64,000 nt of DNA from Brevibacillus agri (GTDB taxonomy: Bacteria > Bacillota > Bacilli > Brevibacillales > Brevibacillaceae). Made by a program: the position numbers and the translations under genes. Under the pieces are notes generated by a model. The model ran no database searches. It was not told the origin of the DNA and was given only the letters and a program-made list of their open reading frames with translations. Positions within the stretch are counted from its first letter, which is position 1. Each line of letters opens with the position of its first letter. The stretch covers positions 3,216,001 to 3,280,000 of the forward strand of contig NZ_CP026363.1 of NCBI RefSeq assembly GCF_004117055.1, given 5' to 3'. Shown piece after piece: positions 54,612 through 63,243 of this stretch.

Positions 54612-57469
54612 ACACTGTTACAACCATGGTGCTAACCGCAAAGCTTCTGGCAGACGGCCAGTTCCTTATTGCGGGAGCAGACCCAAGCGGGCAGGCGCTC
54701 GACCCGGATGAGCTCGCCGGAGCGCTTTTTGCCTGGGATGAAGCCTCCTACTACGGCACGTTCGTGGAAAAAAACGAGCAAGGCTTGCTGCTCGGCCCGA
54801 CAGAGGCGCTGGCCTTTTTCGCCTCGCCGCCGTGGCTTTTGCACCGGGCTTATTCCGTCGACAAGCGTTTTCTGGAATACCAGGGCGTCGCCGTGTTCCT
54901 GCAAAAAACGCTGGCCGCAGGCGCCATCGTCCCAGACTTTGCCGCATGGAAGCAAGGACGATTCGGCTGGAGGGCGAAGCAGGCCCCGGCTTCGTTTGCG
55001 CCCTACGGCAACAGGTGGCTTTCGCATGTGTTGGAGGAAGCTGTCCACGCCTTTGGTGAGGTCGGCCGCGCCTGGGATCAGCTCACTGCCCAGTTTCCGG
55101 CGCTGCACGTCATGGGCGACGAGCTGTCCGTCCATTTGCAGGAGACGGAATGGCTGCAATCGATTGGCTGGCTGCCGGATGTGACGCCGTTTCGCACCTG
55201 TTTGCAAATTGTCGAGCCTGCGCACGCCGCCAGCGAATGGCTGCTCCAGGTTTATTTGCAGGATCGGGAAGAACCGGATCGGCTGTTTGTGATCGAGCCG
55301 CATCAGTTCGGCGCTCCAGACGCGCACACCGCGCGCATCCCTCTGGAATGGAAAGAGCACTGGCGGCGTTTTCAAAGCGACCTGGCCAAATGCCGCGACA
55401 TTTTCCCTTGGCAAACGTCCGGCGCTGACGAACCGGACGGGCTGCGCACCCAGCTTACCAATGAGGAAGCGTGGCTTTTCCTGACGTCCTGCAGCCTGCA
55501 GCTCGTCCAGGCTGGCATTCACGTCTTTTTGCCGGCGTGGTGGGAGCAGGTGCGCAGAGTCAGACCGAAGCTCCGGGCGAAAGTCTCTTCCTCTGTCGGG
55601 GCGAGCAGACAGTCTTTTTTGGGCATTTCGCAGGTCATGGATTTCGAGTGGAAGCTCGCGCTCGGTCCTGTCGAGCTGAGCGAGGAAGAGTTTGCGCAGT
55701 TGATCCGCCAGAAGCAGCGGCTGCTGAAAATCAGGGGGCATTGGGTGCAGCTCACGCCTGACCTGTTCGCCGAGCTGCAGGAAGCGCTGAAAAAAACGAA
55801 CGCAAAAAACGGCATGACCTTGCGCGACGTGATGAGCATGCACCTGACCGCAAATGTCGAAGCCGAAGAACCAGCGGACGACGACGATCTCGCTGAACCT
55901 TACCCGCTGACGGTGGAAGTCCAGCTCAACGCGCATTTGCTGGAGCTGATGCACCGCCTGCAGGAAACGAAGCACATCCCGATTTTGCCGCAGCCGGACA
56001 CGTTTTGCGGCACGCTGCGCAACTACCAGTTGGAAGGAAGCTCGTGGATGCTGTTTTTGCGCCAGTTCGGTCTGGGAGCGTGTCTCGCCGACGACATGGG
56101 CCTTGGGAAAACCGTGCAGTTTATCACCTACTTGCTGCATGTGAAGGCGACAAAAACCGCCCAGTCCCCTTCGCTGCTCATCTGTCCCACCTCCGTCATC
56201 GGCAACTGGCAAAAGGAGCTGCAGCGGTTCGCCCCTTCGCTCAACGTGTTCATTCATTACGGGAATACCCGTCCGAAAAAAGAAGATTTTGCTCCGGCCA
56301 TCGAGGGGGTCGATTTGGTCATTACGTCCTATGCGCTGTCCCACCTCGACGAACAGGAGCTGTCCTCCATCACCTGGAATACGATCTGTCTGGACGAGGC
56401 GCAAAACATTAAAAACGCCTATACGAAGCAAGCGTCCGCCGTCCGTGACCTGAAGGCGTGGCACCGGATCGCGCTCACCGGAACGCCGATCGAAAACCGC
56501 CTGAGCGAGCTTTGGTCGATTTTTGACTTCCTCAATCCCGGCTACTTGGGCAGCCTCGGCGACTTTACCCAGCGTTTCGTCCTGCCGATCGAGCGCGACC
56601 GCGACCAGGCGCTGATCCAGACGGTGCAACGGCTCATTCAGCCGTTCCTGCTGCGCCGCACCAAGACGGACCCGGCGATTCAGCTCGACTTGCCGGAGAA
56701 AAACGAAAGCAAGGAATACGTGCCGTTGACCGCCGAGCAAGGCGCGCTCTACGAAACCGCGATCCAGGACATGTTCGCCCGGATGGAAAACGTCTCCGCC
56801 ATGGAACGGCGCGGCCTCATCCTCACGACATTGACGCGGCTCAAGCAGCTTTGCGACCATCCCGCGTTGATCTTAAACGAGATCACTACGGCGGATGAAG
56901 CAAGCCGCTCGCACAAGCTGGAGCGACTGCTGGAACTGGTCGAGGAAATTCGGCAAAAAAAGGAGCGCTGCCTGATCTTTACGCAATACATTGAGATGGG
57001 CAACCTGCTCCAGCGCGTGCTGACGCGCGAAGGCTACGGCCCCGTTTACTTTTTGAACGGCGCCACCAAAAAAGAAAAACGGGACGAGATGATCGCCCGT
57101 TTTCAGGATGCCTCCCTCCCGGATGAGGAGCGCGGCGCCATTTTCATTCTGTCCCTGCGCGCAGGCGGCACAGGTTTGAACTTGACGGAAGCGAACCACG
57201 TCATTCACGTCGATCGCTGGTGGAACCCCGCCGTGGAAAACCAGGCAACCGACCGGGCGCACCGCATCGGTCAGCGGCGGAACGTGCAGGTGTACAAATT
57301 CATTTCGCTCGGCACCATCGAGGAACGGATTGACGAAATGATGGAGCGCAAACTCTCGCTCAGCCAACAGATCGTCGGCAGCGGGGAAGGCTGGATTACC
57401 GAGTTGTCGACGGCCGAGCTTCGCGAGCTGTTCGCCCTGCGCCACGACTGGAGCAATACGAAAGGATAG
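54608..57469 (+). CDS. SNF2/Rad54-family DEAD-box helicase (HepA-like)
   Basis: This 953-residue ATPase has a unique N-terminal region of about 470 residues, then the SNF2 motor: Walker A DDMGLGKT near residue 496, DEAQNIKN (Asp596), GTPIENRLSELW, and the C-terminal RAGGTGLNLTEANHV...RAHRIGQ box. The true start is ATG 54608, since an open frame running further upstream lies inside the SWIM gene. Such proteins remodel or translocate on double-stranded DNA. It is the second gene of a three-ORF unit with the SWIM protein and a small ORF. No restriction or methylase genes adjoin it. Confidence 0.93.
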   Translation: MNTVTTMVLTAKLLADGQFLIAGADPSGQALDPDELAGALFAWDEASYYGTFVEKNEQGLLLGPTEALAFFASPPWLLHRAYSVDKRFLEYQGVAVFLQKTLAAGAIVPDFAAWKQGRFGWRAKQAPASFAPYGNRWLSHVLEEAVHAFGEVGRAWDQLTAQFPALHVMGDELSVHLQETEWLQSIGWLPDVTPFRTCLQIVEPAHAASEWLLQVYLQDREEPDRLFVIEPHQFGAPDAHTARIPLEWKEHWRRFQSDLAKCRDIFPWQTSGADEPDGLRTQLTNEEAWLFLTSCSLQLVQAGIHVFLPAWWEQVRRVRPKLRAKVSSSVGASRQSFLGISQVMDFEWKLALGPVELSEEEFAQLIRQKQRLLKIRGHWVQLTPDLFAELQEALKKTNAKNGMTLRDVMSMHLTANVEAEEPADDDDLAEPYPLTVEVQLNAHLLELMHRLQETKHIPILPQPDTFCGTLRNYQLEGSSWMLFLRQFGLGACLADDMGLGKTVQFITYLLHVKATKTAQSPSLLICPTSVIGNWQKELQRFAPSLNVFIHYGNTRPKKEDFAPAIEGVDLVITSYALSHLDEQELSSITWNTICLDEAQNIKNAYTKQASAVRDLKAWHRIALTGTPIENRLSELWSIFDFLNPGYLGSLGDFTQRFVLPIERDRDQALIQTVQRLIQPFLLRRTKTDPAIQLDLPEKNESKEYVPLTAEQGALYETAIQDMFARMENVSAMERRGLILTTLTRLKQLCDHPALILNEITTADEASRSHKLERLLELVEEIRQKKERCLIFTQYIEMGNLLQRVLTREGYGPVYFLNGATKKEKRDEMIARFQDASLPDEERGAIFILSLRAGGTGLNLTEANHVIHVDRWWNPAVENQATDRAHRIGQRRNVQVYKFISLGTIEERIDEMMERKLSLSQQIVGSGEGWITELSTAELRELFALRHDWSNTKG

Positions 57470-57475
57470 TGTCAG

Positions 57476-57616
57476 ATGGAGCCTGTGAAGGAAACCAAGC
57501 CCTCTTCTCCCCCGGCTACAGAACACGAGAGCAAAGACTTGCCCGAAGCGTGGAAACGCTTTTTACAGGCAGTCCAAAGCCAGTTCTCCGCACAAAAGCC
57601 GCCATCCGCCAAATAA
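57476..57616 (+). CDS. Small conserved-looking ORF (46 aa) after SNF2, unknown
   Basis: ATG 57476 lies 6 bases after the SNF2 stop and the frame ends at TAA 57614-57616, just before a terminator. The 46-residue product starts MEPVKETKPSSPPATEHESK, then DLPEAWKRFLQAVQSQFSAQ, an amphipathic helix-like second half. The purine-rich bases AAAGGATAG overlap the SNF2 stop and could act as ribosome-binding site. I recognise no family. Its position suggests co-expression with the SWIM/SNF2 pair. Confidence 0.5.
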   Translation: MEPVKETKPSSPPATEHESKDLPEAWKRFLQAVQSQFSAQKPPSAK

Positions 57617-57624
57617 ACCACGCC

Positions 57625-57668
57625 AAAAAGTCCGATCCGCCTCGCCAGCCGATCGGACTTTTTTTTGT
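57625..57668. terminator. Bidirectional terminator between the SNF2 unit and the kinase gene
   Basis: AAAAAGTCCGATC (57625-57637) pairs with GATCGGACTTTTT (57651-57663) around a 13-base loop, with long T runs on both strands. Confidence 0.85.
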
Positions 57669-57686
57669 TGCTGTCGCCGCAGCGCG

Positions 57687-59942
57687 TCAAGCGGTATCCG
57701 TCGGCCTGTTCAGCGGCAAATACACTTCGACCTTCGTTCCCTGGTTGGGGGCGCTGGAAAAATGGATGTACCCGTCATGGTACTGAATAATTTTATAAGT
57801 AATCATTAGGCCAAGCCCCGTCCCTTTTTCCTTCGTGCTGTAAAAAGGCTCCCCGAGCCGCTTCAATCGCTCTTCGGACATGCCGCAGCCTTTGTCCACA
57901 ATCTGGATCATGACCTGATCGTGCCCCGAGCGCAGCGCCCGGATGCGTATCGTCCCCCCGTCCGGCATGGACTCCACGGCATTGGAGAGCAAGTGGATGA
58001 ACACTTGCCTGATCTGGCTTTGATCGCACCACAGACACGTCTCTTCGACATCGTCGATCTCGAGCACCATCTGATGTGCCGGCGCTTCCTCCTGCGCGAC
58101 CTGCGTGACGCTGCGCAGCAGTTGCGCCAGATTTTGCGACTCAAACTGGTGGGACCTTTGCTGGGTCAAAAAGACAAATTCGCGCAAAATGCTTTCGAGC
58201 TGGTGAAACTCGGCGAGCATGATATCAAAGTATTCGCTTTTCCACTGGTCGCGCCGCAGCAACTGCACGAAGCCTTTGATCGAGGTCACCGGGTTTCGGA
58301 TTTCATGTGCGACTCCTGCTGCGAGCTGCCCGACGACGTCGATCTTGTCCATTTTGCGCAAAAATTCCTCTGCCTGCACCTGCGCCGTACTGTTGCGGAT
58401 GATGAAGACGATCTGCTCCACCTCGGCCTGCTCGTTTTGCACAGGCGTTCCTTTTGTTTCCAAAATCAGCTTGCTGCCATTGCGGTGCTGGCAGGAAAAG
58501 GTAACCGCCCTGGGAAGCTTCCACTCCATAATTTCCTGAAACGTCTGCCAGACGCGTTTGAGCTGTTCGCTCGGCAAAATGGTTTGCAGATGCTGATGCA
58601 AAAACACCTCCGGGGATACCTCCAAGACGGTGTGAACGGACGGCGACACGTATGTAACATATCCATGGCAATCAATGACCACGATCATATCCGAAATGTT
58701 TTCCGCAATCAGCCTGTATTTCGCTTCGCTTACCCGCTGGGCTTCCTCCGCTTTTTTCAGTTCCGTGATGTCGACACAGGAAGCGATCACTTCCTTCACC
58801 CGCCCATCCCGGAAGATCGGGTGCATGACAGCCAGGTAGCAAACGCCGTTGACGACGCCCTCATAGGTGACGTTTTCTTCGCCGCCCCAGGCCCGCTCGT
58901 AATGCTCTGTCTTGCGCAGCGCTTCCTTGCGGGGCAAGATGTCGCACAACTCGTTCCCTACGACCTGCTCCGGCGTCAAGCCGATCCGGTAGATCAACTC
59001 CCCCGCGCAAAACGTATGGATAAACCGCTCGTCCTGCTTGCGAAATGTAAACGTCATTCCTTGCTGATTGCGCAGCACCTCGCGCAAACAGTTGTGGTTC
59101 TCGCCCGCTCCCTGCTTTGCGCGCGCTGGCGCATCGGCAAACGCCTTGCCCTGTGAGCTCATCTTCGCGACAAGCCCCTCTGCCAGCAGCGGCTCGCAAA
59201 AGTAATTTCCTTGGGCAAGGTCGCACAGAAGCTCCCCCAACAACTCTGCTTGCTCGCGACTCTCGACTCCTGCAGCCGTCGCCTGCAGGCCCATTGTCTG
59301 CGCGATCGCCAATGCGGTTTTGAGCGCAGCCTCTTGCGCAGCGTCGGTCAGCGCTTGCTGGATCAAGGTTGGATCGAGCTTGAGCTTGTCTACAGGAACA
59401 CGCGATAAATACGGGATCGAAACCGGATCTTTTCCGAACTCGTCCAGACTCACCTGCACACCGAACTGCTTGAGCTGGGCGAGGACGCCAATCGTACGCT
59501 CCATATCGCCCCCGGCCAATTCCGTTATTTCCAGCTCCAAATAGCGCGGCGGCAACTGGCTTTCCCGCAAAAACGTCTGGATCGTATCCCCGAATCCGAC
59601 AGACTCGAAAGCATGCGCGGACAGGTTGACCGATACGACCAGCGGCCCGAAGCCGATGTCGATCCATTCCTTGCATTGCGTGCACGCGGCTCGCAGGACC
59701 CATTCCTCCAACAAATGAATCACGCCGCTTTTTTTGGCAAGCAGCAGCAATGTCTGTTGCGGCAAAAGTCCCCACTTTTCATGATGCCAGCGAACCAGGG
59801 CCTCGACCCCCGTCATCCCTGTTGTTCGCAAATCGAAAAAAGGCTGGTAATAGAGTGTGAGCTGCTGGTTCACAATGGCTTGAAACAGATCTTCATCGGT
59901 CTGATTCAGCTCATCCTGGTCGATTGTTTGAATACGAACCAC
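57687..59942 (-). CDS. EAL-PAS-PAS sensor histidine kinase with degenerate EAL domain
   Basis: This protein of about 751 residues has an EAL domain first (GVEALVRW near residue 45, NLSA, ELEITE), then two PAS domains (about 305-425 and 430-535), a HisKA dimerisation helix with VAHEIRNPV (phosphoacceptor near residue 546), and an HATPase domain with HLLSNAVESMPDGG, DKGCGM and GTGLGLMI. In the EAL domain the DDFGTG loop reads DEFGKD and the EGVE motif reads AGVE, so c-di-GMP hydrolysis is probably lost. The kinase half resembles sporulation kinases. The start is uncertain: GTG 59942 follows AGGAGG, while ATG 59963 and TTG 59993 lack good sites. There are no membrane helices. Confidence 0.85.
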   Translation of the reverse strand: MVRIQTIDQDELNQTDEDLFQAIVNQQLTLYYQPFFDLRTTGMTGVEALVRWHHEKWGLLPQQTLLLLAKKSGVIHLLEEWVLRAACTQCKEWIDIGFGPLVVSVNLSAHAFESVGFGDTIQTFLRESQLPPRYLELEITELAGGDMERTIGVLAQLKQFGVQVSLDEFGKDPVSIPYLSRVPVDKLKLDPTLIQQALTDAAQEAALKTALAIAQTMGLQATAAGVESREQAELLGELLCDLAQGNYFCEPLLAEGLVAKMSSQGKAFADAPARAKQGAGENHNCLREVLRNQQGMTFTFRKQDERFIHTFCAGELIYRIGLTPEQVVGNELCDILPRKEALRKTEHYERAWGGEENVTYEGVVNGVCYLAVMHPIFRDGRVKEVIASCVDITELKKAEEAQRVSEAKYRLIAENISDMIVVIDCHGYVTYVSPSVHTVLEVSPEVFLHQHLQTILPSEQLKRVWQTFQEIMEWKLPRAVTFSCQHRNGSKLILETKGTPVQNEQAEVEQIVFIIRNSTAQVQAEEFLRKMDKIDVVGQLAAGVAHEIRNPVTSIKGFVQLLRRDQWKSEYFDIMLAEFHQLESILREFVFLTQQRSHQFESQNLAQLLRSVTQVAQEEAPAHQMVLEIDDVEETCLWCDQSQIRQVFIHLLSNAVESMPDGGTIRIRALRSGHDQVMIQIVDKGCGMSEERLKRLGEPFYSTKEKGTGLGLMITYKIIQYHDGYIHFSSAPNQGTKVEVYLPLNRPTDTA

Positions 59943-60102
59943 GTCCCTCCTAAAGTTTGTCATCAAACGGGACAGCGACAGCAAGTCCCACAATTCCGAA
60001 CTATTCTGATACTTCCTCTCTTTCTACTTTATAGGAAGAATGCGCCCCCTGTCCAGAGAAGGAAAAAGCACAATCCCCCTCTTCTGGCTGGAGGGGGGGA
60101 AC

Positions 60103-60894
60103 TCACGCCTGCAGCGCCGCCTGGCGACGGGCTGCGCGCTCGTCTTCCTTCAGCCGTGGACAGGTGTAGCAGTACTGTCCATCCCCGGTTTGATAGTACA
60201 GGCAGCATTGATTTTTCAGGCGCACCTGCTTGTTCGGGTCGCGCATGTCCTCCACCCAGCGCACTTTGACCGCGAACGGATTTTTGGGCAGCCCGAAGCA
60301 CTCCCCGTCCAGCTCGTCGCAAAGCGCCGCGTAATCGTCGCGCAGCCGTTGGCGGATCGCCTCTTCCCGGGCCTCCTGGACGAAAGTATCGAGATAATAG
60401 TTAAATCTCGTCGGCAGTTGGCCCCAAATCATTTTCAGCGGATTGCCAGTCGCATCAGCCAGCACCTGGAACAACGGCCGGAGCGTATGTCCGTAAAACT
60501 GCCGATACTGCTCGGCGCGCCAGGCAGAACGCGCTGTGCTTGTGCTCGGACCCTCCGCCTTGTGCCACTCGTCCACGACGAAAGAGAACTGGACGTAGCC
60601 ATCCGCGTCGTACAGCTCAATCGTCAACTGGTCGAGCGGTATGCGAATCGCTACGTTCCATACAGACAGCGCGTACTGCAAGCCGAGCCCGAGCCCAGAC
60701 AGCCAACTGGCCGCATAAGTGCCGACAGGCTTTTGGTCATGTGCCTTGATAAGCGGCGCGTACGTCTGCACCAACTGTTCCGCATGTCTGGCTTGTAGCA
60801 GATCGCTTGCCTTGATCGAGAGCAGCGCGTCTGTTCGGTGCGTAGTCGTCAGGTGAAACTGTTCCGCCAAAAACGGTTCATTCCATGTTTGCAA
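60103..60894 (-). CDS. FhuF-like ferric siderophore reductase (2Fe-2S, IucA/IucC C-terminal domain type)
   Basis: This protein of about 263 residues ends in a cysteine cluster, NQCCLYYQTGDGQYCYTCPRL, the CC-x10-CxxC signature of FhuF-type [2Fe-2S] proteins that release iron from ferric siderophores. Upstream sequence resembles the IucA/IucC-type C-terminal fold. The open frame runs back to 60957, but TTG 60894 has GGGGGGAGAG upstream and gives MQTWNEPFL, so it is preferred. It follows the ABC exporter pseudogene on the same strand, and the shared promoter region contains a Fur-like box. Confidence 0.8.
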   Translation of the reverse strand: MQTWNEPFLAEQFHLTTTHRTDALLSIKASDLLQARHAEQLVQTYAPLIKAHDQKPVGTYAASWLSGLGLGLQYALSVWNVAIRIPLDQLTIELYDADGYVQFSFVVDEWHKAEGPSTSTARSAWRAEQYRQFYGHTLRPLFQVLADATGNPLKMIWGQLPTRFNYYLDTFVQEAREEAIRQRLRDDYAALCDELDGECFGLPKNPFAVKVRWVEDMRDPNKQVRLKNQCCLYYQTGDGQYCYTCPRLKEDERAARRQAALQA

Positions 60895-60966
60895 GAGACT
60901 CTCTCCCCCCGTTTTTTGATTGAAAAGCTCGCTTCCAAAACGCCTCCGCCAGCACAAGGACGGGCG

Positions 60967-62377
60967 CTAGCTGGAAAAAGCGTTTTGCGGCTGCTCCAGA
61001 TACGAGCCGAACTGCGCCTGATACAGCCGGCTGTAGATGCCATCCTGTGCCAGCAGTTGCTCATGGTTCCCCTGTTCGGTAATGCCCTGCTCTGTCACGA
61101 CGACGATGCGATCCGCGTTTTTGATCGTCGCCAGCCTGTGCGCGATCACCAGCGTGGTGCGCCCTTGCGACAGCTCCGCGAGCGACTGCTGAATCGCCGC
61201 TTCCGTCTCCGTATCGAGAGCGGACGTCGCTTCGTCCAAAATCAGGATCGGCGGGTTTTTCAAAAACATCCGGGCAATCGCGAGCCGCTGCTTTTGTCCG
61301 CCAGACAGCTTCACCCCGCGCTCCCCGATGATCGTATCCAGCCCTGTCGGCTGCGCACGGATAAAGTCTTCCAGCTTGGCCCGGCGCGCCGCTTGCCAAA
61401 TCTCTTCTTCTGTTGCGTGCTGCTTGCCATAAGAGATATTTTCCCGAATGGTGCCGGAGAACAAAAACACGTCCTGCTGCACGATCCCGATCTGGCTGCG
61501 CAGCGAAGCCAGCGTCATGTTGCGAATATCCAGTCCGTCAATCGTGATGCTGCCTCCGTCAATCTCGTAAAACCGCGGCAGCAGGCTGCACAGCGTCGTT
61601 TTCCCCGCGCCGGACGGACCGACAAAGGCAATCGTCTCTCCCGCGCGTATGCGCAAATCAATGTTTTGCAAAACGCGCGAGCCTTGCTCGTACCCGAACG
61701 AGACGCCTTTGTACTCGATATCGCCCTTCAGCGCCTCTACCTTGACCGCATCCGGAGCGTCTGCGATGTCTGGCGCCGTATCCATAATTTCTATGTAGCG
61801 CTTGAAGCCGGCAATGCCTTTCGGATAACTTTCGATAATCGCGTTGATCTTTTCCAGCGGACGGAAAAAGACGTTCGTCAACAGCAGGAAGGCGACGAAC
61901 TCCCCGTAGGTGAGAGAGCCTTCGATGACAAACCAACTGCCGCAGATCAGCACGAACAAAATAACGAGCCGCATCAGAATATAGCTGACCGAGGCGTTCT
62001 GGGCCATGATTTTGTAGGACAACAGCTTGGTCAGACGAAAACGCTGGTTGTTTTCCGCAAAGCGCTTGTTTTCAAAGCTCTCGTTGGCAAACGCCTGTAC
62101 GACGCGCATGCCGCCGACATTGTCCTCGACGCGCGCATTGAAATCCGCCATGTCTTCGTACGTAGTTCATTCCCGCATTGATGGCATAAAGCGCAAGCAG
62201 CCCAAGACAGGCCCAGACAATCAGCTCCCAGTCTTTGCTCGGCAGAAGCTGATCGACTACCATGTTTACCGCGAGCGGAAATCCCAGCTCCAGAACAGCC
62301 ACGAAGATCGCACAGGTGAAATCGAGTACGAACAATCCACGATAAGGCCGGTAGTAAGAAAAAAATCTGCGAAGCAT
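60967..62377 (-). pseudogene. ABC exporter (ABC transmembrane plus ATPase), internally deleted and frameshifted
   Basis: Two frames belong to one gene. The first (62377 to about 62165) encodes the N-terminal 70 residues of a type-1 exporter membrane domain, MLRRFFSYYRPYRG to NAGMNYV. The second (about 62151 to 60967) resumes at MADFNARVEDNVGGMRVV and carries the rest of the membrane domain plus a complete ATPase (GPSGAGKTTL, LSGGQKQRLAIARM, ILILDEATSALD). Roughly 125 residues usually present between these points are missing and the frame changes at 62155-62165. AAAAGGAGG precedes the first ATG. A shortened ATPase-bearing product could still be made from ATG 62151, but it would lack half the membrane domain. 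Confidence 0.8.
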
Positions 62378-62659
62378 CGCAGCAGCACCTCCTTTTTCAT
62401 TGACAAGCTACATGACACAGCTCCTCACGCTTTTTTTGAAAATCATTTTCATTATAGCTGGATTGGTTGGCAAGATCGATCATCATTTTGCAAAAGAACG
62501 CGTCCCTTGCAGTTTGCAGCACGGCTCGTCCCGCTTGCGGCTGCAAAAGGCCACCCCTTTCTGTTTGGACAGATCACGGCCTCTTTTGCCAATATACTTT
62601 CGGTCCGCAAAGTGGCACGGCGAATCGCCATAGACTGGACAATCGCCTCCTGTGAAAAA
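62378..62659. other. Intergenic region with divergent elements
   Basis: It holds the Fur-like box and promoter of the minus-strand exporter locus. The rest (62460-62659) has open frames in all plus-strand phases with no domain I recognise. It may be a scrambled remnant of the 5' part of the SulP gene. Confidence 0.45.
62437..62451. promoter_or_regulatory. Fur-like iron box
   Basis: TGAAAATCATTTTCA is a perfect 7-1-7 inverted repeat close to the TGATAATnATTATCA consensus. On the minus strand it directly follows a TATAAT (62451-62456), so a bound repressor would block the exporter/FhuF-like promoter. Confidence 0.65.
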
Positions 62660-63039
62660 AACGCGATCCTCATCTTCATGGCACAGCTTCCGCATTTCGT
62701 CGGAGCTTCGGGGACCATGTACGCGATGCTGGCGGGCACGCTTGCACTCCACCAGCTATTATGAGGGAAACAGGTGAAAACGTGTACGCGATTTCCGGGC
62801 AACTGTTTTTCGGTACGATGACGCACTTTGTCGAGCAATTCGATGTTCCAAACGATCTCGGCCAGATTGTCATTGATTTTTCCCGCTCGCATGTCTGGGA
62901 TATGTCAGCCGTAACCGCCATCTCCAAAGTAGTCGCCAAATACCGCGATGCCGATAAATTCGTGCTCATCACGGGATTGAATGAAGAAAGCAAACAGCTT
63001 GTAGATCGGCTTGGAATCACGGTTCCTGCCGGGCATTGA
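62660..63039 (+). pseudogene. SulP-family anion transporter remnant (one helix segment plus STAS domain)
   Basis: The frame at 62660-62764 encodes NAILIFMAQLPHFVGA and MYAMLAGTLAL, the conserved mid-protein helix of SulP transporters. After a stop and frame change at about 62761, the frame 62761-63039 encodes an intact C-terminal STAS domain (YAISGQLFFGTMTHFVEQF, VIDFSRSHVWDMSAV). Some 300 or more residues between and before these parts are missing. ATG 62761 could still yield a 92-residue STAS protein but has only weak translation signals. A terminator follows. Confidence 0.75.
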
Positions 63040-63050
63040 CAGACAGCAAC

Positions 63051-63083
63051 TCCCCCTTTTCGCTCCGTCAAAAGGGGTTTTTG
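63051..63083 (+). terminator. Intrinsic terminator after the SulP remnant
   Basis: CCCCTTTT (63053-63060) pairs with AAAAGGGG (63070-63077), followed by TTTTTG. Confidence 0.8.
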
Positions 63084-63162
63084 TATGCGCCAGACGCGTT
63101 GCTTGTGCCCGTTTCGTTTTTTCCTTATTTCATTTTTGCAATAGTACGATCACATTTCTTTA

Positions 63163-63192
63163 TTGGTCAGCGCCAAAAACCAGTGCTAGAAT
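63163..63192 (+). promoter_or_regulatory. Candidate promoter of the MFS gene
   Basis: TTGGTC (63163-63168) and TAGAAT (63187-63192) are 18 bases apart, and a TG extends the -10. It lies 52 bases upstream of the start codon. Confidence 0.5.
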
Positions 63193-63243
63193 AATCAATA
63201 TCAAATTTCCGGCTTTTCTACTGCAAAGGTTGTGAACAGAAAG

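Noticed and set aside
53007-57616. DISARM or other named defence system
   Set aside because: SNF2 and SWIM genes alone are not diagnostic; no methyltransferase, DUF1998, nuclease or phospholipase partner is seen.
62452-62892. 146-residue minus-strand ORF opposite the SulP remnant
   Set aside because: The plus strand carries recognisable SulP and STAS sequence; the minus frame shows no family features.
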